Source of the DNA: Acorus gramineus
Lineage: Eukaryota; Streptophyta; Magnoliopsida; Acorales; Acoraceae
Direction of reading: 5' to 3'
DNA: 64,000 nt
Assembly: GCA_030737835.1 (NCBI GenBank)
Contig: CM060849.1
Span: 22,552,074-22,616,073, forward strand
Below the pieces are notes generated by a model. That model was not told the DNA's origin, ran no database searches, and saw only the letters and a list, made by a program, of their open reading frames with translations. Both the position numbers and the translations under genes were made by a program. Position 1 is the stretch's first letter, and the number at the start of each line of letters is the position of its first letter. Shown piece by piece: positions 34,874-47,103 of the stretch.

Positions 34874-35108
34874 TGTTACGGGACAGTCCCACGAACAGTT
34901 CACACAATATTTTAATTTTTTAAAAATAGTAAACATCTTTTAATGAAGTATATATGTGTTGATAATAATTGTATATTGCTATATGTCGAACTGAATGAAC
35001 CCCATTTTTAACTAATGTAAAAAAAAATTAATGAGAAATATATTTGCTAGATGACTAACGATGTATATGGGAATATATTTGGAATTGTAAAAAGGACTAT
35101 GTGTAACA
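34874..35108. mobile_element. MITE family M1, copy 2
   Basis: The left end is TGTTACGGGACAGTCCC and the right end, inward, is TGTTACACATAGTCCTTT. The interior matches the copies at 5868-6129 and 54820-55079. Confidence 0.7.
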
Positions 35109-36237
35109 CTAGCACCCTAAGAATAAACTTTCAAAAAAGAAAAAAGAAAACAGAAAACACACATTTTTGTTAGTTTATAACAAGTTTTTTCTCAGTATTA
35201 GTTTATAACAAGTTTATATAACAAGCATCATCACTCAAACATTTATTTAAATTTAACTCTTCATCCAACTATCTTAGATTCTAACTAGTATACAATTTAA
35301 AAACTATAAGATTGGCATCTACAAGAATGCAATTAATAATTTTTTCTCATCAAATTAAGAATATATACCTAACGTAATCTGAGTTAGATCTCACTACTTA
35401 CCCTATAATATAGTTATGGTTGACCCATTGAAAGGGGATCCTATTTGATCACATATACATTTGAAATATAAATACCCTGGCCCAAGAATCTTTCCATATT
35501 CAATTAAAATAAGGAAATCACATGCAACGGATGGTTCAAAGGAATCACCTAGAATAGGATAATGAACCGTTATAGAAAAAAAAAATATTTGAATTATTAT
35601 TTTTATCATTATTTTTTTCTAAAAATCTCAAATTCATATCTTGCATGATAGCCAATCTATAAGAAAACGAAAAATATTATTATTATATATAAAAAGCAGC
35701 AATAGGTGTATCAGTGAATCTTCATATTATCTTAATATTATAATATATAATTCTCATTAGTGGATAATTACGGAAAGTTAGGGTGGCACACTATCCTAAT
35801 AAACAACTTTCAAGTAAAGAAAATTAAAGTAAAATTTGTGTCTTTTAATAAAGTTATGTATATACCTGTGCACCTTCACATGGATGACTAAAGTAAGCAT
35901 AAAATTGAGCAAAAACACCAATTATAATATTGAAAGTGCTTTCATCAAAATGGTGGTGGAGTTTGCTTTTATCTTTCCATGTAAACCTAGATAAACAAGT
36001 ATAGTCAGCAATCAACATGAACACCTAAAACGTGATAAACCTTTTTTGCTTGTGTGGAGGTTCATAAATATCAGATACAGTAAGAAATTAAAGGTTTTGA
36101 ATTTCAACATTTATATATTTTTTTTAGAAACGGTAGTCCATAAAATAACTGAGCAAAAGCTGTTATAACCGGGCAGAAATGAAAAAAGGATTGTAACGAA
36201 GGGGAAGACTAGAAACTCAAAAAAAAAAAAAAAAAAA
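35109..36237. other. Non-genic interval
   Basis: AT-rich with no recognised gene. It ends in an A run of about 20 nt (36219-36239). Confidence 0.5.
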
Positions 36238-36565
36238 AATTCAAAATGAATATGGAATTATTAAAATATTCAAAGATTCAATATTCAAAAATAAAAATCA
36301 TATATCTAATATTTGAAATATATAGAAAAAATTAATAATTACCTAACATAAAATTATAAGTATATACATAAAACATTACATGTTTTACAGTAAAAAAAAT
36401 AAATAAAAACTCATACTAATCCTTAAAATATAAATATATAATTAAATAAATAATAATATAATAACTATTTTCGGATACAGATATTTTTAAGATCGGATAC
36501 AAGCATATATATATGATCTATATCCGATCCAAAATTTTCTTATACATATAATTTTTTCAAATACA
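36238..36565. mobile_element. hAT family A fragment
   Basis: Aligns by eye with 28078-28460 of the copy at 27908-28498 (TCAAAATGAATATGGAAT, AAAATCATATATCTAATAT). The left end is lost at an A-rich run and no right terminus was found. No duplication. Confidence 0.6.
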
Positions 36566-37236
36566 GATACCAAGGGCGGATCCAGGACTCTATTTTAAGA
36601 TGGGCTGCACTAATCTTATGATAAAACTTTTTGCATAATCGATAAATACTGAATAAAAATTTACATATAACAAATCAAGTTCATAATCAAAATTTCGTCA
36701 AGATGACATGAAGATATAAAAAAGATTATATAATAAAACACTACTGAAGTTGAGCCTTACAATATTTAAGAATAGTTTGTTTTTCTCTGCACTCAAAATT
36801 GTAATTTTATTAAATGAAATTATATAATTCTACCTTATTTCACAAACAAATTTAAATGAAAGAAATAAAAAAATTCAAAATTTCAAAAAAGATTAGAAAA
36901 TTTTTCCAAAAAGTGAAAATTCAATCCAAACATGACATGTAAATAAAAAATTAAAAAATTCATTCAATGATCCTATGAAAACCATTGATTTAATAAAGAA
37001 AAAAAATGAAAAATGAAATAGTAAAAATCTACCTTATTTCATAATCAAACCTATCTAAATGATAAAAAAAAGCAACACTTAAAAAATAAATCAAAACATG
37101 TGTATGTTATAAATGAGGCTACAAAAATAATTGTGCATGACGTTTTCCTTGAGTGAAAGATAAGGTCCGGGCCTGAGCCCTTTCACATACATGCCCAGGG
37201 GAGGTCCGGGCCCGTCTGGCCTGTGGGCCGACATTT
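36566..37236. other. Non-genic interval
   Basis: It begins GGGCGGATCCAGGACTC, a motif seen at the ends of some plant DNA transposons, but no matching right end was found. A GC-rich patch (37165-37232) contains GGTCCGGGCC words. Confidence 0.35.
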
Positions 37237-37380
37237 GTGGGCTTTACTTTCATTCTTAGATACCGAGATCCATGCTACCCAATCGTGGGCTTTACTTTCA
37301 TTCTTAGATACTGAGATCCATACTACCCAATCGTGGGCTTTACTTTCATTCTTAGATACTAAGATATAATCAGGTTGGGT
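37237..37380. repeat. 48-bp tandem repeat, about three units
   Basis: Units starting GTGGGCTTTACTTTCATTC at 37237, 37285 and 37333. The third decays after about 33 bp. As 48 is a multiple of three, the minus strand reads a 16-residue repeat (SKNESKAHDW), but there is no sign that it belongs to a gene. Confidence 0.85.
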
Positions 37381-37439
37381 TAAAAAGATCCATTTATATT
37401 CGGATCTTGTGCATACCCTCTTGTATTCAGATTTGGTTG

Positions 37440-38745
37440 ACACTACGATTGTTGATAGGTCATATCACTGTTGACATCCCTTGTATCGAAGGGGTCACAT
37501 AACTCAACTCGTAGCCTCTAAAACCTGTTTGACACTGCTAACGTCGAGAAATCGTATAACTGTTGAGATCGCTTGTGTCAAAGGTAACACAGAACTAACA
37601 TCTTGCCTTTGTAAATTCTCTCAACACCATTTTTGTCGAGGCTTGTCATTCCTGTCGATAGTGGTGCTGACGAAGAACCAACCAGGGAATTTGACGACAT
37701 ACTGTGTGTCAACGAGTTAGCTATATGTCGATAGTGTAAATGTCGGTATTAGTAGACTAATCCTATTCTTTATTTTTTTTTCCAGCGATTCAAATATTAA
37801 AACAGTCAAACTTTAATCTAAAGAGCTTAATATTGAAATTTTATAGTCACTTTCAAGCATTAACCCAAACATTCAAACATTGAAATATGAACTCAAACAT
37901 ACAATATTGAAACATTCAAACATTAAAACAACTTATAAACCTAGCAACAGCAATACGCCAAACGATCTTGCTTTAAAAATTTATATAGTAATATCATTGA
38001 TGATTAACCCATTGTTTCACGTGGGATATAAAAAAAACAAACTTCATTGTTTTACAAAAAGTTCATTGAATGATGTTCAACAGTCGTTCACCCTCTTACT
38101 GCGGTGTTCTCTAACTTGGGTTGTTGTGTGGGTTCTTGTGAGATTTTTTTCTGGGTGTATCGACATAATAATTGTCGACAGTGTATAATTATCTCGATTG
38201 TTTCAGTGTCATCGTGATTGCCTGAATGTTCATTCAATCTTGTGGGATCGTCGACAATATTAGTGTTGACAGATGTGATATATCTTGACACCGATAGTAT
38301 CATTACTAGTAGCAGGTATATTGACAAACTCCTTAATATGAATCTAACCCTAAACAACAATGAAACCCATAAATCGCTGTAAAAAATCATGAAATGTTAA
38401 ACACACAACTCAGAAATCAATCCATACATATCAATCCGTACATAACTCACAAATTTGTTTATATAAGATCAATCCATACATATCAATATCCAATAAAAAG
38501 ATAAGAAAGATCAAGAGAGGTGCAAAAGAGATGATGATGGAGGGGGAGAGCACGGACTGCTGGATCGTCCACGGGGAGGCTAACGTTGGCGAGCAAGAGA
38601 GTGGATGGTGAGAGGTGTCCACGGTGAGAGGGGCGAGAGGGGTGGTAGAGGTTTAAGATTTCTGTTATTTCAAGAGGGGTTGCATTTGAAAGATTTGGTG
38701 TGTAATAAAAATCAAATGTCCACTTATATATGGGGGTGTAAGGTG
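37440..38745. mobile_element. Relic resembling the inside of MULE-1
   Basis: It has the same ordering as MULE-1: stretches rich in TCGACA/TGTCGA inverted words (37440-37760 and 38150-38330, for example ATCGACATAATAATTGTCGA), a spacer with CATTCAAACATT repeats, then a GC-rich leader-like block (38515-38650) with GATGATGATGGAGG and GGTGAGAGG words. No terminal inverted repeats or duplication could be fixed, so its outer bounds are approximate. No PMD coding was seen. Confidence 0.4.
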
Positions 38746-39215
38746 TTTAAAAAATATTAGTAATTTTTGATAGGTGTGTAAAAATAGGGATGTGCACCTC
38801 AATTTGAAAAGTGCAATCAGAGGCACCCTAGATGGTAGACATCGACAACAGGACGGATCTAAGCCTGCGGACCAGGACCAGGTTGGCCTGGAGAAAAAAA
38901 AGGCCAGGTTATATTCACGGGCATGCGCTTTGAGTGGACCTCAAAGCCCCAGCCAAAAATTTATTTTGGGGGCTTTTTAAAGGCCCATAGACCGGGCCAA
39001 CCCACCAGGTTTGGGTGGCCTATCCCTCCCATCAATTGCATATTTGTTGCCGCCGTCGCCGCCCAACGTTCCCCCATCCCTCAATTTTAAATTTTTTTAA
39101 CCTTAATACGGGCTGATTCATCGGATCCGGGTCTGACCTGGATCAGCCGGATCCGGGCCTGGATCCGACTGAAGCCGAGACCTCTAGAAATCTCGTGTGG
39201 TTTTGATATACTCAC
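38746..39215 (+). promoter_or_regulatory. Upstream region of the DnaJ gene
   Basis: It contains AGGCCCATAGA and CGGGCCAACCC (site-II-like GGCCCA), and a cluster of GGATCCGGG palindromes at 39135-39175. Transcription probably starts just downstream, near the CTCGCTCGCT run. Confidence 0.4.
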
Positions 39216-39337
39216 AGAAGAAACCCAAAGACCCCTTGCTCTCGCTCGCTCTCTCGCTCGCTCTCCTTATCTTCTGAAACCCTAACAGCCTCTGAAACCC
39301 TCGCCGGGAGAAACTCCTGGGAAAGGTTTCCACTCAG
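39216..39337 (+). promoter_or_regulatory. Non-coding first exon of the DnaJ gene with telo-box
   Basis: A CT-rich leader (CTCGCTCGCTCTCTCGC near 39240) is followed by AAACCCTAA at 39277-39285, a telo-box often found in leaders of housekeeping and organelle-biogenesis genes. It ends at a strong donor (CTCAG|GTAAGAG, 39337/39338). The leader intron would end at an AG just before 40196. The start of the exon is inferred. Confidence 0.6.
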
Positions 39338-40250
39338 GTAAGAGAATTCGACGACTCAATCGTATTTACTGTTCTTTATTGGTTGATTGTAGCTTGAATG
39401 ATTCGTGTGTATATATGATTGAGTTTTGAATTGGATTGTTGGAGATGTTTTTTCGATTACTTCAGTTGTGCCGATTTAGGTATTAAAAATTTGATCTTTG
39501 GTGGAGAAACGGATTGGGTTTCGTTTTGGGGGCAAAGTTAAGTTGTGTTTGAGGAACATGTTTTGTTAGAGTCGAATCTTTTGGAAGGATGTTCAAAAGA
39601 TTACCTTTTTTTGTGTTCAAGTATTCTTTCCTTTAAAGTGTGTTGTTGATGTGCATCCATTTATCCTCGCAGAGCCACCAAATCGCCGTGAAGTGTATCA
39701 AACTGTCTTGACATTTGTAGAAAAAAATGTTGAGGTTTTCTGGAGTACATTTGTTGGGAATTAGATGCATTAGCATAGTGTGAATTTGCTATTTCTCCCT
39801 TTTTATCATATTTGTCCTTTTGTTGCCCTCTGATATGCAAGATGTTTGGGAAAATGGCTACTTCTAGAAGTGTCAGCATGTTGTTATTTTTTTTTATCTT
39901 CTTTGTTGGATGAGGAGATATTATTCAGGAGAAAGATCTTGTTTTTATACGATCGGGGTAGGTTTCAATGTGATGCTATTGTTTCCTCATACTTTGTTTT
40001 GATCATTTCGTTGTTGCAGATCAAGTATTTTTCTTAATTGAATTCACATACAGAAAATCATTGCTGTGATTCATCGTAAAATGTATTTACTTTTGTCAAT
40101 AAAAGTATTGCCTACCCTTTCTCTCATCAATATTGAGGTTGATAGTTTTATTTAGAATGAAAACATGCAGTTGAGATTTTGTTTTCAACTAGCAGAGAGG
40201 TAGCTGGGAGTCGGAACTTCTGTGCCCTACCATCTGACATATATTTGGGG

Positions 40251-43200
40251 ATGGCAGTAACACCATGTGGAGGAACATGTGTGGCACAATGGGGAGTTCG
40301 ACCTCGAATTTTGCACAGGCCTCCACAAGCAGTGGCATTTTTTGACAACAACAAATTGCTGACGCCACAGTTTGGGTGAGTTTTTACATATACGACAGAC
40401 GGATATTTGTTTACTTTTGAACTGGCTTAAATTGTTAACTTTACAATTTACATGTAATGACATGATTACTCTCCATGAGTCTGTCATGCCTGAGGCCATG
40501 ATTCAGACTATTTCTTTATAAATACCATCTATAAAGGGATGCATCCTCAGCTCGAACCTTGATTCCAACACAACCACCTTGATGGAATGCAATTAGGTTA
40601 TATTGAATGACAGTTAGAATAGGATTAATGGATCATTATAATCAAAGTCTTGTGAGAGTTTCTTCATCCTCAGCCCAAACCTGTGTTGGTATTTGGGAAG
40701 GAAATGCTTGGTCATGTCTGTGTGGCTTCCAACGCTGTGGACCTTAGGCAACCTTAACAAGAAAGGAATTGTTTATGTTTAGTTAGATGGAAGTTAAATT
40801 ATTCGAGATGGAAGTCTATTCCCACTTAATCATCTCCTCTTTACAATGTCCTAGAAAACTTCTAGTGAAGTTTATTTGATGGGGATCCTTTTGGAATTCT
40901 ACTTAGAGTTTTACAAACCAAGTCAATTTGCTAGTATTTTCTTATACTCTGTTCTCTGTATAATTAGATTAACTGCATGCCAGTGCGTTTCCTTGGGTTA
41001 TGCACTGCTATGTTTTTCATGGTATAGCTTTGACATCCATCTAATTGTGCCATCTTATAGTATTGCCTCCTTCCAAATTTATAAAAATTGATATTGCCAA
41101 TATTGTTCAAGATATTGCTATTCTCATTGTTTTGTTGATTTCTTCGTTTTATATCTTTCATTTATCTTATAGTTCATTTAACACCCTTAAGTTGGTTTAA
41201 TTCATTGAGCTTGTGAAATCAAGATTATATCCATTGTGTAATCATGTGCAATCATTAATTGTTCCACACTTTGCAGTATTGCTGGCAAAGGAAGACATTT
41301 GGCCTCATTGGGTTCAAGCTTATATTCCCAGGACTCTTCACTTGCGCTCTTTAATAATGGATCCTCTCGGAATCGTCGCTGTAGAGGAGCAAGATTTATT
41401 GTTAGAGCTGATAGTGTGAGTGAGAAATACTGTATTATGTTTCTTGCATGTTGACTCCGAATTTTGTATTTGACTTGAAGCCCTGTTAGTTCCGTATGTA
41501 AATGTGTATCATTTCATTGGACTCACCATAGAGATGCATCATTGGATCTCATGTTGTTTCTTTTGCCACAGGATTACTACTCCATCCTCGGTGTGTCAAA
41601 AAATTCTAGTAAAGCAGAAATAAAAAGTGGTGAGTACTCTTCTTGTCACTATAGAATTTCTAAGGAGAGGAATATGAACATGAATCTACATGAGATTGGA
41701 CTAGTTGCATGCATGTAAGTCCACATGAGATTGGTTTAATGATTGCATGCATGCATTTTACATCTGAGTATCTACATTGCCTCCCTCATGATTGTGTATC
41801 TTATAACTGAAATGTACCATTATAAAATCTGATTCTAATCATGGAATACTTGTTAATTTTTTGTATCTTCTGATTTTCAGCATATCGAAAACTTGCGAGG
41901 AACTATCATCCAGACGTGAATAAGTAAGTGAAGAACTTTCAAGTCATGTTTATGCATTTTTCATTGAAATTTAATGCCCTTCTTGCGATTTTGTTGATCA
42001 TAGTGCCTTGCTTTTATGCACTATTTTCTAGGTAAGCAACGAGATTTGAACTCATAAGCTTAAAAATTATGTTGTCAACCATTGAGTTGTGGGTCCAAGT
42101 CCTTTTATGTGCGTGTATATCCATTCGTTAAAATGTTTAAAATCCTTGGGTTAGTGTACTCAGAAGAAACTGGATTCACCAAGGAACAATCTAAGTAATA
42201 GAAAGAAGAAGAGGCGCGTGATAATTTTAACTACCTAGGAGCTCTTTTTTTGTCCAAAATATATGTAAGTGGGATCTAGGGAATCACATGGAACAAGTGA
42301 CATAGAAGGATGTGAAGAAAAGGTTATGCAAGGTGTTTTTTTGTTTTGTTGTGAGGCAGGTTTGTGCTACGAACATAGTTGTTCCCTCATCAATTATTCC
42401 ACTTTTCACTAACTGATCATTTTCACCTCTCTTCCACTTATGGGGTTTCAGATATCAACATGTGGTTATTTTACTGTTTACGTTGGCGATGTATGAATAA
42501 CTTGATTATATAGACAACCACAATATATATGGGTCTAATTGTTCCCTTTACACGATCTAACATGCACATGATTTCTGTAAAACACAACCACCTTCTCATC
42601 GGAATGCACTCCAATTTCTTCTATTTTAATATATTGTGCTCAGGGTCATTGCTTGGAGCAATGGTAAAGTTCTCGTGCTAACCGGACAAACTGGGTTTGA
42701 GTCCTCACTTTTTTTAAAAAAAATGCCAAAACTTTCAGACTATATCAATTCTCTCCCCTCCCACCTTATAATGTGTTATGCTCTACTTTCCTTCTATTAT
42801 AGCAGAGTTTTCATTTTTTAAATCTTTTTTGCATTCTTTTGAAGATTAGCTCTAATATACTATTAATTGCAGTAGCTGCTGCTTAGATAGAAATGTTATA
42901 TTTATTAAGAATTCGTCACTTAAGGATAAGTTGAGCATTTAAATTCCTGTGTATGTATTGTTGTCTCAAGGCATGTTTGATTCATGTAGTGATTTTTAGA
43001 TCGCAGGTATCATGAAACACATGTGCATGCTGCATCAAATTTATAAAGTCCAGGTTGGCAGTTTGTTGGCTTTATAGATATTGTCCATACAGTCCAAGCA
43101 TTTCCTCGTTTGATGCCCACATGCTCTTTGGATCATGCTGCTACTTATGTAATATGTTGTTTCATGTCAGAATTGAACTTTTGAATGTTAATTCATAAAA

Positions 43201-44836
43201 AAACCCTTGAATAAGCCATTTCAAGCCAGTACTGTGTAAGCTAAGTACGCAAAAGTTATGTGAGGTACTTAGAAAGATTGGGTGGATCCCTGATTCTCTT
43301 CAGAGTTATTTATTTGGTTCTGATTATGAAGAAAATTCTTAATGGAAGTTGGGTGAAGTTCACTAACTCATTTATACTTCATATCTTTTTAGAGAACCTG
43401 GGGCAGAGCAGAAATTTAAGGACATAAGTAATGCATATGAGGTAATTTCATCCTAGAACAATAGTTTCCAAACCTTTCTAAATTTAAAATAAACATGAGG
43501 TTGGAAAATGTGAATGATGCTGCTAGGCTGCTAATAAATTATTGTATAATTCAGGTGTTGTCAGATGATGAGAAGCGATCCTTATATGACAGATACGGAG
43601 AAGCAGGCCTTAAAGGTGCTGGAATGGGCATGGGGGTGAGTTTTAATGACCTGATAGACCTGATGGACTTGAAAAGAGACACTTTTATACTGGTTATTTT
43701 TTAGTAGTCCAAATTGCCATGTTAAAATCTTAATCTCAGCAATACCTCTCAAAAGGATTTCAGTTGGGTGTGAATGCCCTTTGGAGGGGTATTCTTGATA
43801 TTATATATATATATATTTGTTATGATGGAAGGGCATTCGTGCATAACTTAAACTGTTTTGAGAGGTATCATTGAAAATATGTTTTCAAGGGGGGTATTTT
43901 GACAAAATAGGGTTTTTGTTTTTTATGCAAATATCCAATGTTGATTCATTTCTCACTTTACCTTGTGGCTTTCTTGTGCAGCAGGATTTTAGCAACCCCT
44001 TCGATATCTTTGAGTCCTTATTTGAGGGAATGGGTGGAATGGGCGGGATGGGTGGAATGGGCAGGGGTTCCCGAAACCGCCCAATGCAGGGAGAAGATGA
44101 GAGCTACAGCCTCATCCTAAACTTCAAAGAGGCCGTCTTCGGCGTAGAAAAAGAGATCGAGATCACCCGCCTCGAAAACTGTGCCACATGCAACGGCTCG
44201 GGTGCCAAACAGGGCACGAAGCCGACCACGTGCAGCACCTGTGGTGGCCGGGGCCAGGTCACCTCCTCAGCCCGGACTCCGCTCGGCGTCTTCCAGCAGG
44301 TGATGAACTGCCCGAACTGTGGCGGGGTGGGGGAGACCTCCACGCCTTGTAACACGTGCGGCGGGGACGGGCGCGTGCGGAGGACAAAACGGATAAGCCT
44401 GAAAGTCCCGCCGGGTGTGGACAATGGGAGCCGATTGAGGGTCCGTGGTGAAGGGAATGCCGGACGGAGGGGCGGGGATCCTGGGGACCTCTACGTGTTC
44501 ATCGATGTCTTATCAGATCCCGTGCTCAAGCGTGATGGGAACAACATCCTCTACACGTGTAAGGTTTCGTACATCGATGCAATATTGGGGACGACGACTA
44601 AGGTCCCGACCGTGGATGGGATGGTGGATTTGAAGATCCCAGCAGGGACTCAGCCAGGGACAACGTTGGTGATGGCTAAGAAGGGTGTTCCAGTGCTTGG
44701 AAAGGCCAGTGTGAGGGGGGATCAGTTGGTGAGAGTTCAGGTTGAGATCCCTAAGAGGCTGAACAGTGAAGAGAGGAAGCTTATTGAGGAGCTTGCGAGT
44801 CTCAACAAAACAAAGACTGCAAACAGCAGGAGATAG
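40251..44836 (+). CDS. DJA6: Chloroplast DnaJ/Hsp40 co-chaperone, DJA5/DJA6-like
   Basis: Type-A J-protein of the plastid, a partner of chloroplast Hsp70 and, in Arabidopsis DJA5/DJA6 (At4g39960/At2g22360), of iron delivery for Fe-S cluster assembly. Coding exons: 40251-40375, 41277-41415, 41572-41629, 41881-41923, 43393-43441, 43555-43635 and 43982-44836; phases close to give about 449 residues (the Arabidopsis proteins are similar). The N-terminus [15 protein letters not shown], about 88 residues and rich in Ser/Arg, is a transit peptide. The J domain starts at D89 (DYYSILGV), with HPD at 117-119. The linker is a Met/Gly repeat ([14 protein letters not shown], about 181-194) instead of the usual Gly/Phe. 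Four CxxCxGxG zinc motifs run from C232 to about 295 ([32 protein letters not shown]). The C-terminal substrate domain follows. Exon 7 has a tandem acceptor (GTGCAG|CAG|GAT). ATG 40251 is chosen by similarity to the family N-terminus. Confidence 0.95.
42030..42115 (-). mobile_element. tRNA-derived SINE fragment in a DnaJ intron
   Basis: The minus strand shows ACAACTCAATGGTTGAC (A-box like) about 30 bp before GAGTTCAAATCTCG (B-box like), the layout of a RNA polymerase III promoter in plant SINE heads. The body is degraded. Confidence 0.45.
42640..42730 (+). mobile_element. tRNA-derived SINE fragment in a DnaJ intron
   Basis: TTGGAGCAATGGTAAAG (A-box like) is followed by CTGGGTTTGAGTCCTC (B-box like), as in plant SINE heads. 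A T/A-rich stretch follows at 42709-42723. Confidence 0.5.
43738..43876. mobile_element. Fold-back MITE in DnaJ intron 6
   Basis: The arms are CAATACCTCTCAAAA at the left and TTTTGAGAGGTATCATTG at the right, with inner arms GAATGCCCTT and AAGGGCATTC. About 140 bp in total around a TA microsatellite. It sits between coding exons 6 and 7 and leaves the splice sites intact. Confidence 0.7.
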
Positions 44837-45404
44837 TTTTGATACGAATCGACGGGGGGTATTCTTTTTATCTATTCAGGGTGTTGTTTTGGACTGGTCA
44901 TCTGATCTGTGATGCTGTTTCTGAGTAGGAACTATAGTTTTGATATATGCATGTGACGTCTTATGCTTTTCACAGGTCTGGCTGTTGGTCCAAAGCATCC
45001 ATTATAAGCACTCTATAGTTGAAGTTTGCATGGAATATTTTTGGTGGAACCATGGTTCTCGTCATTCATTTGTGTTATTATATACATTTCATTTTATTGT
45101 ACTGAAATGTGTTCTGTATGAAACAGAGAAGTCAACATGCGATGCCATCTATACCTCGAGAGTTCACCTTATGTTGATGGAAATCCTATGATAATGTATG
45201 GTGGAGCTTCCAACATTATTTTTTAGGTATGTTGGTGTCTTTTTAGTTTTTTTTTTCTTTTTATTTTATTTCATGCACTTTGGCCAGAACTATATGCGTG
45301 CTCTTCATATATTTGAGTTCAAATATGTCCGATGCAAACGGTTTGTAGGGGATTTTGATCATACGAGGTTTTTCCAAGGTAAAAAAAAAAAAACATAATA
45401 TTTT
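44837..45404 (+). other. 3' UTR and downstream flank of the DnaJ gene
   Basis: Probable 3' UTR after the stop at 44834-44836. No polyadenylation site was fixed. No other feature recognised. Confidence 0.4.
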
Positions 45405-45703
45405 GTATTGAAGGGTACTATATTCATTTTAGGGTTTTTTATTTTTAAGTCTTTATAAATTAAATGATTTAGTGATTGATTCCTCACTTTTTTGTATTTT
45501 GGTTTTAGTCTCCAGATTTAAAGGATATGTTTATTTTTAATCTCTCTCAGGGATTAAAAAGAAAATCAAATAATTTAGGGATAGGTCTCATCCAGGGACT
45601 AAAAAAGAATATATTCTTTAATATGAGGATTAAAATTAAAATATGAATAAGTGAGGGATCGATTACTAAAGTCTATAGTTGAAAACCCTTCATTTTAAAA
45701 CAT
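45405..45703. mobile_element. Fold-back (long inverted repeat) MITE
   Basis: The arms pair over more than 100 bp. The left side is GATTGATTCCTCACTTTTTT and the right side, inward, is AATCGATCCCTCACTTATTC. The outer ends TTGAAGGGT and ACCCTTCA also pair. About 300 bp, no coding. Confidence 0.6.
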
Positions 45704-45709
45704 GAAAAA

Positions 45710-45900
45710 TGTTAGGCACAGACCTCTTTATAGCTTTGTTTATAGTATGCATATGTTTTTTTTATTTTTAAAAAAATATATATCATCTAATGACATATGT
45801 AATTGATAAAAATGAAATATAATTCTTCAATTAATTAAATGAATCTATTATTAAAAATGGAAAAATTTATATATATATTTATCACCTAACTTAGATTTGG
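45710..45900. mobile_element. MITE family M1, truncated copy
   Basis: The left end TGTTAGGCACAGACC and the interior (ATATCATCTAATGACATATG) match the other M1 copies. The right terminus is missing. Confidence 0.5.
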
Positions 45901-46190
45901 ACGTGCTAAAATATCACAAATGGATATTAGTATAAAGAATTTAAGTATAATGTTTGGTACAATTTCTTTTTTAGCCTTAATTCTAACCCACACAAGGTTT
46001 GGATTTTTTTTAAAAATAGTATACCTCACCAATAAAATATATGTTTTTATAAAAAAAATAAGAAGTATATATTCTAATGAGTAACATTGATTCATTTATA
46101 GAAACCGTAAAAAATATAACTATATATCTCAGTAAGGTAAATGTTTGAGATATATAAATTGAAATTTGGGATGGAAAATGAAAGAAAAAA

Positions 46191-46439
46191 GATACACGTA
46201 GACCTAATTGCAGTCCATCCCCCCTCCCCCTTTTTTTGAAATGATACATTCATCATTTGAAATGATACACGTTCTAATTGCATATTGTTATATGAAATAA
46301 AGTATATATCGAAAAACATTAGAAAAAATTTGAGTCATATATTATGATAAAATCATATACATTATGATAATTCAGTATATATTACGTTATCATAGCGTAT
46401 GAGACTGTAAAAAAGGCTGTAAAACGGGTCGTGTGTATC
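46191..46439. mobile_element. MITE family M2, copy 2
   Basis: The left end is GATACACGTAGACCTAATTG and the right end, inward, is GATACACACGACCCGTTTTA. The interior shows the same ATATGATA-rich words as 6210-6478. It again lies downstream of an M1 sequence. Confidence 0.6.
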
Positions 46440-46553
46440 AACGCTAAAAAAAAAAAACCCTCAGTGTAACAACGCTCAAAGAATAAAGGCCCAATAGCTT
46501 GAGAATATAAAGCATCTAAAAGCGCTGTTTGGAGAGAGGGTTAGTATTGGAAA

Positions 46554-47103
46554 TAGGCCACTCAACAGATCGCGAGTCCATTTGAACCTGATCAGAATCT
46601 GACTTGATAAAAGACGTAAATACTCGATCTAAAAGACCCGACAATCAAAATGGTTTAGGTCTGGATTCACCTTGACCTGATCCTATGGACTCGATTGACC
46701 AAACCCAAACACTATGTGATTTTTTATATTTATAATCCAACCTAACACCCATGATCCAACCCAACATTTATTAATGTATGTTGAATAATCATTTAAAATT
46801 TTAAGCATTTCAAATATTTTTACAACTTTTTGACTTAACATAAAAGCATAATAATCCAAACCGTATTTCAAATATTCCCTTATAAAAAAAAGTATTTATA
46901 ATACATTAGAATCTATTTTAAAAAAAAATAGATGAAGCAATTGTAGGCCTTTAAAAAGTTCCTTGACCTCTCTTAATCTAACCTAGGTCTGTTAGGGGAT
47001 TGACCCGACCTGACCGAACCCGAGATCCGATATGGATCCGACCTGAAGGACCCGACAATCAAATCGGTCGGGTCCGGTCCGGGTGGACCCGTTGACAGGC
47101 CTA
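46554..47103. mobile_element. hAT family B element (TAGGCC ends)
   Basis: The flanking 8-mers ATTGGAAA (46546-46553) and ATTGGAAT (47104-47111) match at 7 of 8. The ends are TAGGCCACTCAACAG and, inward from the right, TAGGCCTGTCAACGGG. The ends carry GACCCGAC/GGTCGGGTCC words, mirrored about an AT-rich centre. No transposase. Confidence 0.85.

Noticed and set aside
37183-37443. Minus-strand frame with a 16-residue repeat
   Set aside because: It arises from a 48-bp tandem DNA repeat, has no homology and no flanking gene structure.
38785-39186. Possible hAT element upstream of the DnaJ gene (TAGGGATGTGCA ... ACCTCTA with GGATCCGGG words)
   Set aside because: The flanking 8-mers do not match and the two ends are not inverted repeats of each other beyond TAG.
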